A stretch of DNA of 64,000 nt from Oscillospiraceae bacterium MB08-C2-2 (GCA_035621215.1 CP141729.1:3060944-3124943), one strand, 5' to 3'. Positions 18,220-28,582 are shown, counted from the first letter of the stretch. Numbers and translations are program-made. Notes: generated by a model from the letters alone, not told the origin.

Positions 18220-18638
18220 GACAAGGTTTATCAAATACGTTGCCAATAAGAAAAGGGTACAAAAAAACACCTAAGTGCAAAATTACACGAAAGGTGTCGA
18301 ATAAAAAATGACCGCACTGGTCGGCCATAAATTGGTATATTATTTTAAAGTTATTTAGGATTTGAACGTCAGCTAAGCCAAGCCATTACAAATAGGTAAT
18401 GGCTCCTCCCATACATAATATTGTAGCTTTGAGTACATAACAGGCTCCTATCTCAAAGCCGCGCAGACAAAGGGAGTATATTTTTCGCACCCCTCACTTT
18501 CTATGCAAAACAAAGCGGCGGCCTTGAATCTTTTTGATTACAAAACCGCCACTTAATTATATATTTTTCATTGGGCACAACATATTGCCTGCCAAATGAC
18601 GGCTTTTTTTATATGCCGTCTGGCAGTAATTTTTTTAT
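18220..18638. other. Non-coding stretch between the MerR and sigma-like genes
   Basis: About 420 bp without a convincing gene. It contains ACACCT...AGGTGT (about 18268-18299), short inverted repeats near 18395, and a stem at 18589-18626 (CTGCC…GACGGC / GCCGTC…GGCAG) followed by a T-run on the plus strand. Confidence 0.45.
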
Positions 18639-19412
18639 TCAGTTTCCATCACCTGCATTGTTATCACAGTAAATTGTGATTGCTTGGTTTATAAATTCTG
18701 ATAAGCGTTCATCTCCATAGCTGTTGATAGTATTTGAAAAGCGTTCGTCCGAAATATATAGAATCCCTAAATACTGCAACATTTCAATAGAACAGTGATA
18801 ATAATTTTCTGAAATGAAACTTCTCCATTCATGGATAACAGACTGAACACTTTTACTATCAGGGGATTCATTAATATGCTGAAAAACCTTCCCGAAAATT
18901 TCCCGAGCGGCACGGTCTAATACCTGCCACTCCTTGCTTTTTTCCATGCCAGCATATTTATTTTTATATTGCTGATAGGCTGTTGTATTTTCCCATCGTT
19001 CTAAAACTTCTTGATGATAACGCCGCTGTAATTCAATAATTTTATCCTCATTGAACACCGAAAAATTTATTTTACTTTCTCCTTTCAACGCTTTGCCAAT
19101 AAGTTCAATTAATTCGTCGATACGCTTTCTTTTTAAAACGAGAATATCAACGTGTTTTTTTAGAGCTTCTTCTTTGTTGTAAACAGGTGCGGACATGATA
19201 GCTTTGATTTCTTTAAGATTGAAACCGACCTCTTTAAAAAAAAGAATTTGCTGTAATCTATCTAAATCTTTATTAGAGTAAAAGCGATATTTTGCGTCTG
19301 AAACACAAGAGGGGGATAATAATTCGATTTGGTCGTAATAATGCAAGGTGCGAATGGTTATACCCGTCATTTTCGCAACAGTATTCACTGTCATTAGCTC
19401 GTCTTTATTCAT
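18639..19412 (-). CDS. MerR-family regulator with TipAS-like ligand domain
   Basis: 257 aa. The N-terminus is a MerR winged helix: TVNTVAKMTGITIRTLHYYDQIELLSPS, then a long dimerisation helix. The C-terminal part (about 120-257) resembles the TipAS domain that binds small molecules or peptide antibiotics. ATG 19412 is chosen from the GAGG upstream and overlaps the end of the zinc-peptidase gene by 8 bp, so the two genes are translationally coupled. The shared promoter at 20351-20381 has the 19-bp spacer typical of MerR-activated promoters, which points to autoregulation. It is probably cargo for drug or peptide response. Confidence 0.85.
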   Translation of the reverse strand: MNKDELMTVNTVAKMTGITIRTLHYYDQIELLSPSCVSDAKYRFYSNKDLDRLQQILFFKEVGFNLKEIKAIMSAPVYNKEEALKKHVDILVLKRKRIDELIELIGKALKGESKINFSVFNEDKIIELQRRYHQEVLERWENTTAYQQYKNKYAGMEKSKEWQVLDRAAREIFGKVFQHINESPDSKSVQSVIHEWRSFISENYYHCSIEMLQYLGILYISDERFSNTINSYGDERLSEFINQAITIYCDNNAGDGN

Positions 19413-20316
19413 CCCAAAAGTCCTCAATCTCTCTAAGAATTTCTTCCGTAGATGTCAGAGTAGCTTCAATAATGGTTTTGCTTGTTTTCTTCAAATAATG
19501 CTTAATCATGTGGTAACCGCAAGCATATCCGGCGCAATATGGCAGACCTACAGGGAAATAACCTTGCATATTTGCCATTTCATCACCATAAAGATACGCT
19601 GTTATATTATCTAATCCTGTTGCGTCAAGTCCCTCTTTGATGATAGGCTTTATATATCCATTAAGCGTATCTGCATCTGTTTTTGCTACCCAAGGACCAA
19701 CCATTTTTTCACCATAGATTGACACAGCAAAGTTTTCCGCTAACCCTTCGTTAACCATCATTCCGGCGAGTGATATATCATTTCTCCATTTCTCAAATTG
19801 GAATCGGATATTATGGTTACACTCATGTGCAAGAGCGACAGGCATGCGGTTCAAGGTATAGTCATTCGGAGTTAACGAGCCAAAAATATAACCGGGTATT
19901 CCACCGTCTCCGCAATATCCTTCGTTCAGTATGGTATATGGACTTTCCGGGTCAGCAAGCAGTATCGTAAAAAGATAATTTTTCACTGGAAGCTCAATAC
20001 CTTCATTCACAAAAGCGTTAATAGAAACTTCGATAGATTTTTGACACTTGTCCCAAAACTGATTTGCAGAAAGCAATTCAACGCTTTCCCTTTGGGTGTC
20101 ATTAATTTTTGTTGGTGTTAGAAAACCCAACATACTACTTGCCATAATCACATCATATCCATTTTTTTGCGGAGCTTTCAAAGGGATATTGTAGCAAGAC
20201 CACTTAAATTCAAAGGGCTTCATTAACTCGTAGCGATAAATATCATCTTTTTTATCTGTTGGTGCGGTTAATATTTTTTTGTAAGTTTCGTCCGAACGGA
20301 CACTTTTAATTTCCAT
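19405..20316 (-). CDS. DUF2268-like putative zinc-dependent peptidase
   Basis: 303 aa, start ATG 20316 behind GGAG. The HExxH zinc motif is in PVALAHECNHNIRFQFE, followed by GLAENFAVSIYG, whose glutamate could be a third ligand. No signal peptide is seen, so it is probably cytoplasmic. Base composition (AT-rich, codons unlike the neighbours) marks it and the MerR gene as transferred cargo. It is the first gene of a two-gene operon with the MerR regulator. Function unknown; peptide degradation or antibiotic tolerance is possible. Confidence 0.75.
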   Translation of the reverse strand: MEIKSVRSDETYKKILTAPTDKKDDIYRYELMKPFEFKWSCYNIPLKAPQKNGYDVIMASSMLGFLTPTKINDTQRESVELLSANQFWDKCQKSIEVSINAFVNEGIELPVKNYLFTILLADPESPYTILNEGYCGDGGIPGYIFGSLTPNDYTLNRMPVALAHECNHNIRFQFEKWRNDISLAGMMVNEGLAENFAVSIYGEKMVGPWVAKTDADTLNGYIKPIIKEGLDATGLDNITAYLYGDEMANMQGYFPVGLPYCAGYACGYHMIKHYLKKTSKTIIEATLTSTEEILREIEDFWDE

Positions 20317-20350
20317 ATCATAAACTCCATTTCTGCTATTTCTATATATC

Positions 20351-20381
20351 ACTATACACTATGACGTAACGAGAGAGTCAA
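20351..20381 (-). promoter_or_regulatory. MerR-type promoter with 19-bp spacer
   Basis: On the minus strand: -35 TTGACT, a 19-bp spacer holding an imperfect dyad around CGTTACGT, and -10 TATAGT. The long spacer and central dyad are the hallmark of promoters twisted into shape by MerR activators. It lies 35 bp before the DUF2268-like gene. Confidence 0.75.
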
Positions 20382-20469
20382 TAGATTCCTAAAAAAATTT
20401 CAAAGACTTTTATACTGGTTTTGGTATATATTTAAATGGTTTTACAATTATCCGCTAATCGGCAAGCAG

Positions 20470-20530
20470 GGCAAGTGTATTGACACTTGCACATTTTTGA
20501 GATTTTTCCTGACGGGAAAACTCAAAAATT
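20470..20530 (-). terminator. Hairpins downstream of the relaxase remnant
   Basis: Two stems: GCAAGTGT/ACACTTGC (about 20471-20490) and TTTTGAG…TTTCC / GGGAAAACTCAAAA (about 20496-20527). They lie 3' of the relaxase fragment on the minus strand and may end its transcription. Confidence 0.5.
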
Positions 20531-20563
20531 GCTTGTTGGGGAGTGCCTTCCCCAAACCCTGCA

Positions 20564-20588
20564 ACTTCGGGCCAAGTTGGCCCGAAGT
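20564..20588. repeat. ICE palindrome ACTTCGGG/CCCGAAGT, copy 3
   Basis: Perfect 25-base dyad, same arms as copy 2, 34 bp after the relaxase fragment's stop. Confidence 0.8.
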
Positions 20589-20621
20589 CGGTGCGTTGCA
20601 CCTCATGTTGCGTCATGTTCG

Positions 20622-21104
20622 CTATCGCTCCATTTCCTTATTTTTTTGCGCGTCCGTCAGGCCGAGCAGGTGGTCTATGTTGCTTTTCACCGTAACAATT
20701 TCCTGCATGGTCTTTTTGGTTTCCCGATACTCTCGGTAAGCCTTTTTCTTGTCGGCCGACAACCGCTGAAACTCCGCTTTGAGCGTATCCATTTTGGGGA
20801 GCTTCGCCCCGGACAGTAAACGCTGGAATGTATCCTGCGCCGCCCTGTAGGCGGCAATATCCGCTTCATGCTCCGCAAGATATTTCCGGCTATACTTCGC
20901 CGCTTTGTATCCTTCAAATACAGGCCGGACTTTTGCATAATCTACCACCGCCGCCTTTAGCTCCGTATTGATACGCAGAGCGGCTTCGGTGGCTTTTATG
21001 CTGTCTGAAAGCGCATGGAAATGGTCGGTAAGCTCTGTGGTCTTTTGCTCCAAATCCGCGTATTCCATCAGGCCGTTTTCTTGCAAATACTGTAACGCCG
21101 CCGC
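20622..21104 (-). pseudogene. Relaxase/mobilisation nuclease, C-terminal fragment
   Basis: About 160 codons (AAALQYLQENGLMEYADLEQ … LLGLTDAQKNKEMER) match the coiled-coil C-terminal region of the relaxase of Tn1549-like conjugative elements. The nicking domain is absent: the frame runs straight into the IS21 left end at 21106. The fragment lacks a native start and is a remnant. It shows that the element was once a conjugative or mobilisable transposon and can no longer start its own transfer from this gene. Confidence 0.8.
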
Positions 21105-21190
21105 CTGTCAACGGCGGTTTAAATTTGCAATAAAACGCCGAATAAATTTTGTAGGTTTTCGGCGGGAGGAATGTCGGGTATAAAGTTAGA

Positions 21191-21988
21191 TTACTGAGCG
21201 TTCTGCTCAAACAAGGTATTGACGATTTGCTGCTTTTGCTTCATGTACTCTTTGCGCTCTTTCAGGCGATAACTTTCGCCCTTGATGTTGATGACGGTAC
21301 AGTGGTGAAGCACTCTGTCGAGGATAGCGGAAGCAATGGTAACATCGGCAAAAACTTCATTCCACTGGGAAAAAGTCTTGTTTGAGGTAAAGATGGTAGA
21401 GGCTTTCTCGTATCTTTTGGCAATGAGTTGAAAGAACAAGTTAGCGCCTTGAATATCCATGGGCAAATACCCAATTTCGTCGATGATGAGCACCTTGTAA
21501 CGGATGAGGGTGCGGAGTTTGTCTGGTAGCCGATTCTCGTAGTGGCTTTTCTTCAGCTGCTCAATGAGGGTATGGCAGTTGATGTAGTAGGTGGAGTAGC
21601 GGTTTTTGGCGGCAACCATACCCAGCGCATTGGCCAGATGGGTTTTGCCAACGCCAGGTGGCCCCAAAAACACTACATTCTCAGCATTCTCCACGAACCG
21701 CATGGTAGAAAGCTCGTCGATCTGGCGCTTGTCGATGGAGGGTTGAAAAGAGAAATCAAAGTCCTCCAAGGTCTTCTTGATGGGGAAGCCGGACATCTGA
21801 ATCTGCTTCTCGTAAGCTCTCTGACGCTTGCTCCTAGCCTCTTCGGTGAAGATATGATCGAGGACATCCACAATGTTGAGTTCATCCTTGATAGCTCGTT
21901 CCAGGTAGTTGTCGATGATCTCCAGGGTATTGCGCATTTTGAGGGATTCCAGGTTTTCTTTGAGTCGCTCGTACAAAACTTCACTCAT
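21191..21988 (-). CDS. istB: IS21 helper ATPase IstB
   Basis: 265 aa AAA+ helper of IS21 transposition. Walker A is VVFLGPPGVGKTHLANALG and Walker B is VLIIDEIGYLP; both are intact. Its start overlaps the 3' end of istA by 8 bp, the usual arrangement. It works with IstA on DNA to drive target capture. Confidence 0.95.
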   Translation of the reverse strand: MSEVLYERLKENLESLKMRNTLEIIDNYLERAIKDELNIVDVLDHIFTEEARSKRQRAYEKQIQMSGFPIKKTLEDFDFSFQPSIDKRQIDELSTMRFVENAENVVFLGPPGVGKTHLANALGMVAAKNRYSTYYINCHTLIEQLKKSHYENRLPDKLRTLIRYKVLIIDEIGYLPMDIQGANLFFQLIAKRYEKASTIFTSNKTFSQWNEVFADVTIASAILDRVLHHCTVINIKGESYRLKERKEYMKQKQQIVNTLFEQNAQ

Positions 21989-23198
21989 ACTGCGCCACCT
22001 CCGCTACTTCATCGTATGCGGACAGACTTGGCGGCCGGATAGGAAAATCAATGACATTGTCGCCGTCCAGCAAGGTGTTTTCGATGTCAAATGATTGCTT
22101 AAGGGTTAATCTTCGGTAATGTTGGGCATTGACTACCATATCTTTTTTCTGGTACGATATGCGGTGCAGGGCGATTTGCTTTCCTTCGTAGTAGGCGGCA
22201 AGCATGTTGTCCAGGGCTACGACTGCCACATCTCTGCCGACGTATTCTGCTGGTACAGAATACTGATTGCCGGCATACGAGATGAGGCAGTCTTTTTGTA
22301 CCCGGCGCAGGTTGATTTTGTCGATGATATATTCTCTGGAAAGGGGGCTGAGGCCCTCTTTTTTTAGCCTCTCAAATGGAATCTCATTTGTGGTGGCGTG
22401 CACTTTCCCATTGACCTTGTTGCACCATGCCACGGCCTGTCCGTTTAGGTCGTCAAGCGAATTGTACCGGATTCCCACCATGAAATTATCCCGAACAAAC
22501 GCCACTGTCCGCTCCACCTTGCCCTTTGTCTGGCCCCGGTAGGGTCGGCACAATACCGGCTTGAACCCGTAGAATCCAGCAAAATCCTCAAATTGTCGGT
22601 TGAGCGTGCTGTCCTCCTGCCGGAGCAGACGCTTGACGACCACCTGCTTCATGTTGTCGTACAGTATCTCCTCCGGGTAGCCGTGAAAGTACCGAAATGC
22701 GTTCTGGTGGCAGCGGATCAGCGTGTTGGTGCTCATGTCCGTCACAAATTCTATGTACCGCATCCGGGAGTATCCCAGCACCATCAGGAAGCAGTACAGC
22801 TTCTTCTGTTTCCCATCTTCCAGCACAACATGATCTTCAAAGAATGCCCAGTCCACCTGGCCTTGTAGCCCCGGCATCGTCTCAAACCGCACCGTTGCTT
22901 TCTCATCCAACTGTCCTTTTTTCCCTCGCACGTAGTGCTTCACGATGGAGTATTCTCCCGGAAATCCCATTTCCTTGATCTTCTCCAGTATCCGCAGCGC
23001 CGAATACGGCGCTTCTTCCAGCCACACGTCAATCTGTTCTTTGTATGGATCCAGTTTTGATGGCTTGGGATCTGTCAGGCTGTACACCGGTTTTGTGTCG
23101 GCCTGGGCATATCGTTTTGCTGTGCGTGGGTCTATGTTGTACTTGCGGGCGATCTCTGTGTAGCTCATTCCTTTTTGGCGGTCGCTTCGGATGTCCAT
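21981..23198 (-). CDS. istA: IS21 transposase IstA
   Basis: 405 aa DDE transposase. An N-terminal helix-turn-helix (MSYTEIARKYNIDPRTAKRYA) is followed by an rve core with acidic residues in GQVDWAFFEDH, ILYDNMKQVV and TKGKVERTV. ATG 23198 is preferred because AAGGAG lies eight bases upstream; ATG 23216 would place the ribosome site within the coding region. It looks intact, so this IS copy may still move. Confidence 0.94.
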   Translation of the reverse strand: MDIRSDRQKGMSYTEIARKYNIDPRTAKRYAQADTKPVYSLTDPKPSKLDPYKEQIDVWLEEAPYSALRILEKIKEMGFPGEYSIVKHYVRGKKGQLDEKATVRFETMPGLQGQVDWAFFEDHVVLEDGKQKKLYCFLMVLGYSRMRYIEFVTDMSTNTLIRCHQNAFRYFHGYPEEILYDNMKQVVVKRLLRQEDSTLNRQFEDFAGFYGFKPVLCRPYRGQTKGKVERTVAFVRDNFMVGIRYNSLDDLNGQAVAWCNKVNGKVHATTNEIPFERLKKEGLSPLSREYIIDKINLRRVQKDCLISYAGNQYSVPAEYVGRDVAVVALDNMLAAYYEGKQIALHRISYQKKDMVVNAQHYRRLTLKQSFDIENTLLDGDNVIDFPIRPPSLSAYDEVAEVAQYE

Positions 23199-23323
23199 CC
23201 AGTTGTCTCCTTCCATTTTGCCACCCTTTCTATCTGCTTTTTACAGACAGAAAAAAGTGTATCATATGTCATCCCTATCCGCCAGAAAACTGCATTTTTT
23301 AATTGGCACTTTCCTTCATTTTA

Positions 23324-23668
23324 TCATCGGCGCTGACAGTCCATGTACGGGGCAATATCCTGGGCGTTTCCCCACCGGGCCGAGCCGTATTCAATGCCCT
23401 GGCGGTATTTCTTAGCGTTCTTGCCTTTGAAATAAACAACCAAGCGAATAACGGTCATACCCACAATGCCGACACAGAGGTCGAGCAGATGGAGAGAGGG
23501 CGCTATATTTTCAAAGGCTGCGTTAAAGCCTCCGCCCAGGTTAATGATTTTTGCGGAGAGGTCCGCACCGACCGCAAGCCGGAACGCCTGTCCGACTTTA
23601 TCAAACAACCATAGGAACAGTACGTAAGGCAGGTTCGGGAGAATGATTTTCTTGATATTCACATTCAT
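23324..23668 (-). pseudogene. VirD4/TraG-type coupling protein, N-terminal fragment
   Basis: The N-terminus (LPYVLFLWLFDKVGQAFRLA … KYRQGIEYGSARWGNAQDI) matches the membrane-anchored start of the type IV coupling protein of Tn1549-like elements, with two hydrophobic stretches. The frame leaves the gene at the IS21 tip near 23338 and stops at 23324, so the whole ATPase domain is missing. It overlaps pcfB by 4 bp as in intact elements. Transfer by this system is therefore dead. Confidence 0.82.
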
Positions 23669-24138
23669 AGCTCCTGCCCCCGTTCTTTGGTCTTGACTTT
23701 TTCCCGCGGCCTATGCTGCTTTGCTTTCTGCCGCATTTGGGAAAGCAGTTTTCGGATGGAGGGCTTTTTCTCCCGGTCAAGGTTCTTTGCGGAAAACTCC
23801 TTGAATGCCGCTGTCAGCACATCAGCGTCTCGCCCTTTGAAAAACACCAAGTAACGGGGCGGCTGCGTGGAAATATCTTTTTTCAGGGCAAAGTCAACAC
23901 CGTATTTTTTCGCCGTGTGCTCAAAGGCTTTGATATTCTCGTCAGTGATTTCAATGTTTGAAACGCCTGTATTGTGTTTCATAAGCTGCCGCAAGGTCTG
24001 TTTGCCTTGATGAAACCGGGGCTTTTTCTTTTTCTGCGCCTCCAGCAGCTTTTTAAGGGCTTTCTGTAAAACAGAGGCGGTCAGCTTTGCCGTTTGAATG
24101 GATAAGGCTATGGTTTTTTGAGTAACTTCTTCCTGCAA
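23665..24138 (-). CDS. PcfB-like conjugation protein
   Basis: 157 aa. The core GVSNIEITDENIKAFEHTAK, YGVDFALKKD and YLVFFKGRDADVLTAAFKEF is typical of PcfB (DUF3801), an accessory factor that works with the coupling protein at the relaxosome. The C-terminal end is very basic. It lies directly before the coupling-protein fragment, as in Tn1549-type elements. Probably idle since transfer genes are lost. Confidence 0.85.
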   Translation of the reverse strand: MQEEVTQKTIALSIQTAKLTASVLQKALKKLLEAQKKKKPRFHQGKQTLRQLMKHNTGVSNIEITDENIKAFEHTAKKYGVDFALKKDISTQPPRYLVFFKGRDADVLTAAFKEFSAKNLDREKKPSIRKLLSQMRQKAKQHRPREKVKTKERGQEL

Positions 24139-24141
24139 GGG

Positions 24142-25017
24142 CTACCTCCTTTCTCCGCTGCCGTACAGGTCGTGGTTTACCAGGGCAGAGTAATAATTTC
24201 CAATGGTGGCCGGAGCATTGAACAGTGCTGCCAGAAGATATTTCTTGATGTTGCGGACATAAGTGGTGTTGGCCGCCATACAGTCAAGCACATACTGGAT
24301 GTGGCTGCTGTCCAGCTTCAAAAGCCGGGACTTTACCACCCCGGCGGGGAAGTCATCCCCCGATATGCGGATGGTCTGCCTTGCGGAACAAACCGTATCC
24401 ACAAGCAGTTCCACGATTTCATCCAGACGGTCACGGTCAAGTTTGCGGTCCTGAATGAGAATGTCATACTCGATATTTTCTAAAATGATTTCACGGTATG
24501 TTTCTCTCGTATCCATTCCTATCCCATCCGCCGCCTGCGGCTCATAAGGATTTGATAAGATAGGATTTGATGGTTCCGTACTTGATAAATCAGTTATTGA
24601 TTTTTGGTTACTTGATTTCTTAGTATTTAATTGTGCGGGATTTCCCTGTTCAGGTTCTTCCATGACTGGATTATCCAAAACTGGATTTTCCCGTTCAGGT
24701 TTTTCCTGTTCAGGCAACGGCAGTTTAGGGTGCTCCAAGATGGTGTATTCAATCGTGGTGAGTTGCCCTTTGGAATTGCGGATACGCTCACGGATGATGT
24801 ACCCGTGTTCTTCCAGTTCCTTTACCGTGGCGCAAATGCTGTCCACGCCATCCCTGCATATCCGGGCAAGCCCCTTTGTGGTGTAATCCCAATTTTCCGG
24901 CAGGGAGAGCATGAGGGAGAGAAGCCCCTTTGCTTTCAGCGAAAGTGCCGTGTTGCGTAGATGGTGGTTTGCCATCACCGTATAATCCCTGGTTTTTTCT
25001 ATGCGGAATACTGCCAT
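24142..25017 (-). CDS. Replication-initiator-like helix-turn-helix protein (ICE)
   Basis: 291 aa. The N-terminus (MAVFRIEKTRDYTVMANHHLR, then LSLKAKGLLSLMLSLPENWDYT) is a winged helix found in replication-initiator-A/DnaD-like proteins of Tn1549-type elements. The middle is a Pro/Glu-rich linker with repeated NP motifs (about residues 100-160). The C-terminal part (about 165-291) is helical with LLAALFNAPATIGNYYSALVNHDLY. It may support replication of the excised circle. The next gene starts 3 bp downstream. Confidence 0.75.
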   Translation of the reverse strand: MAVFRIEKTRDYTVMANHHLRNTALSLKAKGLLSLMLSLPENWDYTTKGLARICRDGVDSICATVKELEEHGYIIRERIRNSKGQLTTIEYTILEHPKLPLPEQEKPERENPVLDNPVMEEPEQGNPAQLNTKKSSNQKSITDLSSTEPSNPILSNPYEPQAADGIGMDTRETYREIILENIEYDILIQDRKLDRDRLDEIVELLVDTVCSARQTIRISGDDFPAGVVKSRLLKLDSSHIQYVLDCMAANTTYVRNIKKYLLAALFNAPATIGNYYSALVNHDLYGSGERR

Positions 25018-25049
25018 TGCGTATCAGCTCCTTTCCGGGCGGCTCCGCA

Positions 25050-25361
25050 TTATAGAGGCTGTTCCCTATGGTCGTAGAGAAGATGGCCGGATGATACTCT
25101 GGCATGGTTTCTGATTTTAATTTCATTGCGCCCCTGAGAGGCCAATGCTTTTTTGTATCCCTCGTCCGTCAGGAACAGACGCATACGCTCACCTTTGAAA
25201 CCAACGGGGGATTCATGGGAAAGCACATCAAAGAAAATCATGTGCCGGGTATCGGGAGCGAAACGCTCCAGGTCCATAATGTCGTGCCCTGCCAGTTTGG
25301 AGGCGCCGGATTTCTTCCGGGCTTCTTCCAACAGTTCACCAATGGTTTTTCCTTTGCTCAT
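25050..25361 (-). CDS. Small conserved ICE protein, unknown function
   Basis: 103 aa, start ATG 25361 behind AAGGAG. Begins MSKGKTIGELLEEARKKSG; the middle reads GHDIMDLERFAPDTRHMIFFD. Not recognised. It is the first gene at the right end of the element, upstream of the replication-initiator-like gene, and about 170 bp from the inferred right crossover. A DNA-binding or regulatory role is possible but not shown. Confidence 0.65.
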   Translation of the reverse strand: MSKGKTIGELLEEARKKSGASKLAGHDIMDLERFAPDTRHMIFFDVLSHESPVGFKGERMRLFLTDEGYKKALASQGRNEIKIRNHARVSSGHLLYDHREQPL

Positions 25362-25503
25362 GTGTAACAGCTCCTTTCCTAAAAATGGGCATAAAAAAAC
25401 GCCATCCGTAGGCTTGTGTGCCATTCAGATAGCGTTTGGTGTGGTTATTCGGTTATATGTTTTAGTTTGTTGTTGCGTGAAACCCTTGTAAACAAAGGCT
25501 TTT

Positions 25504-26970
<1,467 letters not shown>

Positions 26971-27024
26971 GAAATACCTCCGCCCATGATTTGATCTTAA
27001 ATAGGTGCATTTTTCACACTGCAA

Positions 27025-27329
27025 TTTAGTATATGTGGGTTCAGCACATGGTGATATTCAGGGGATTTATAAAAAATTTACAGTGATGGATAAATTGAAA
27101 TCATCCATAAAATACCTATATTATAATTTTGATTCTTTTTAAAGAATTTTTTGCATTCTTGAGCATGCTGTATGATGTTTTCTCGATGATATAAGTATTC
27201 TGCGCGCAATAACTTTGACCGAGAAATATTCAAAAATGAATATCAAAAGGTTTACTGTGGGATACTTTTAAAGCACAAAATGGAAGTGCATGCTGACAAA
27301 AAGAAACATGAGAAAACAGTATTTCGATA
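27025..27329. other. AT-rich divergent intergenic region
   Basis: About 300 bp between the collagen-like gene and the alcohol dehydrogenase gene. Apart from the two promoters listed, no gene or strong structure is seen. Confidence 0.5.
27027..27053 (-). promoter_or_regulatory. Possible sporulation (sigma-K or sigma-E) promoter of the collagen-like gene
   Basis: Minus strand: CATATACTA fits the -10 CATANNNTA used by sigma-K/sigma-E, and CACC lies 14 bp upstream as a possible sigma-K -35. The -10 is about 57 bp before the collagen start codon. Spacing is slightly short, so this is tentative. Confidence 0.35.
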
Positions 27330-27358
27330 TTGATATACAATTAACAATATGCTATACT
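27330..27358 (+). promoter_or_regulatory. Sigma-A promoter of the alcohol dehydrogenase gene
   Basis: TTGATA, a 17-bp spacer and TATACT; 36 bp before the start codon, with AAAGGAGG between. Confidence 0.8.
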
Positions 27359-27393
27359 AATTTTATCTTTAATAAAGTCAAAGGAGGATCTTC

Positions 27394-28452
27394 ATGAAAG
27401 GCTTTGCAATGAAAAAAATTGGTGAAATAGGCTGGACCGAGAAAGAGATTCCGGCTATCGGCCCCAACGATGCGTTGGTTCGCCCCACTGCCATTTCACC
27501 CTGTACTTCCGATGTACACACCGTATGGGCAGGTGCGATCGGCGATCGTGAGGATATGATTCTGGGCCACGAAGCAGTTGGCGTTGTAGAAGCTGTCGGC
27601 GAATTGGTTAAGGATTTTAAACCCGGTGACCGTGTTGTGGTTCCTGCCATTACACCGGATTGGAATTCTCTGGAGGCACAGGGCGGATATTCCATGCATT
27701 CGGGCGGTATGCTGGCGGGCTGGAAATTCTCCAATTTTAAGGATGGTGTATTTGCTGAGTTTTTCCATGTCAATGATGCAGACGGAAATTTGGCCCATCT
27801 GCCTGATTCCATTGATGATGCAGCAGGTGTTATGCTTTGTGATATGATGCCCACCGGTCTTCACGGCGTGGAGCTGGCTGATGTACAGTTTGGTGATAAG
27901 GTGCTGGTTATCGGTATCGGGCCTGTAGGCTTGATGAGCGTGGCCGGAGCGGCTCTGCGGGGTGCCTCTGAAATTTTTGCTGTAGGCAGCCGGCCCAACT
28001 GCATTGAAATTGCCAAGGAATACGGCGCTACCCATATTATCAATTACCGCAGCGGCTCTATCGAAGATCAGGTGATGGAGCTCACCCAAGGCAAGGGCGT
28101 GGATCGCGTCATCATCGCTGGCGGTGATGTGGATACCTTTGCCACCGCTATTAGAGTACTCAAGCCGGGCGGCAGAATCGGAAATGTTAACTATCTGGGC
28201 GAGGGCGATTACATTCAGATCCCCCGTGTAGAGTGGGGCTGCGGTATGGCTCATAAGCAAATTGCCGGTGGATTGATGCCGGGCGGCAGACTGCGTATGG
28301 AAAAACTGATTGCTTTGGTAGAGGCTGGACGTATTGATCCTTCCAAGCTGATCACGCACCGCTTTGATAGTTTTGATAAGGTTGAGGAAGCTCTTCTCAT
28401 GATGAAGGACAAGCCCAAGAATCTGATTAAGCCTGTGGTTTTTATGAAATAG
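27394..28452 (+). CDS. adh: NADP-dependent secondary alcohol (isopropanol-type) dehydrogenase
   Basis: 352 aa. The sequence follows the Clostridium beijerinckii secondary alcohol dehydrogenase closely: MKGFAMKKIGEIGWTEKE, SPCTSDVHTV (zinc Cys), GHEAVG (zinc His), GMLAGWKFSNFKDGVF, VIGIGPVGLMSVAGA (cofactor site), VGSRP (2'-phosphate binding, so NADP), IPRVEWGCGMAHK. The enzyme interconverts short secondary alcohols and ketones in the cytoplasm. It has its own sigma-A promoter and terminator and is a single-gene unit. Confidence 0.95.
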   Translation: MKGFAMKKIGEIGWTEKEIPAIGPNDALVRPTAISPCTSDVHTVWAGAIGDREDMILGHEAVGVVEAVGELVKDFKPGDRVVVPAITPDWNSLEAQGGYSMHSGGMLAGWKFSNFKDGVFAEFFHVNDADGNLAHLPDSIDDAAGVMLCDMMPTGLHGVELADVQFGDKVLVIGIGPVGLMSVAGAALRGASEIFAVGSRPNCIEIAKEYGATHIINYRSGSIEDQVMELTQGKGVDRVIIAGGDVDTFATAIRVLKPGGRIGNVNYLGEGDYIQIPRVEWGCGMAHKQIAGGLMPGGRLRMEKLIALVEAGRIDPSKLITHRFDSFDKVEEALLMMKDKPKNLIKPVVFMK

Positions 28453-28460
28453 GGATTGTT

Positions 28461-28508
28461 GAATAGGAAAAAGGCCGGTGCTCGAACGCACCGGCCTTTT
28501 TCCTATTC
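28461..28508 (+). terminator. Terminator of the alcohol dehydrogenase gene
   Basis: A 21-bp perfect stem (GAATAGGAAAAAGGCCGGTGC and its complement) with a 6-base loop and an internal T-run; it works in either direction. Confidence 0.9.
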
Positions 28509-28582
28509 ACCCAAGCTATGAGAAACATTTTCCGACTGCCTCTCAAGATTTTTTAGGGTGATTTTAGAATCCAGACGAATCA

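Larger units (their letters stand above)
21106..23338 (-). mobile_element. IS21-family insertion sequence
   Basis: About 2.23 kb with istA and istB on the minus strand. Ends: left TGTCAACGGCGG, right (reverse strand) TGTCAGCGCCGA, so the tips are inverted repeats starting TGTCA. The flanking bases (CCGCC on the left, GTCCA on the right) are not a target duplication. The left flank is a relaxase C-terminus and the right flank a VirD4 N-terminus, so sequence between them has been lost, as in an IS-mediated adjacent deletion. Confidence 0.85.

Noticed and set aside
18589-18638. Stem considered as terminator of the MerR gene
   Set aside because: The T-run follows the stem on the plus strand, the wrong side for a minus-strand gene, so it is only noted as structure.
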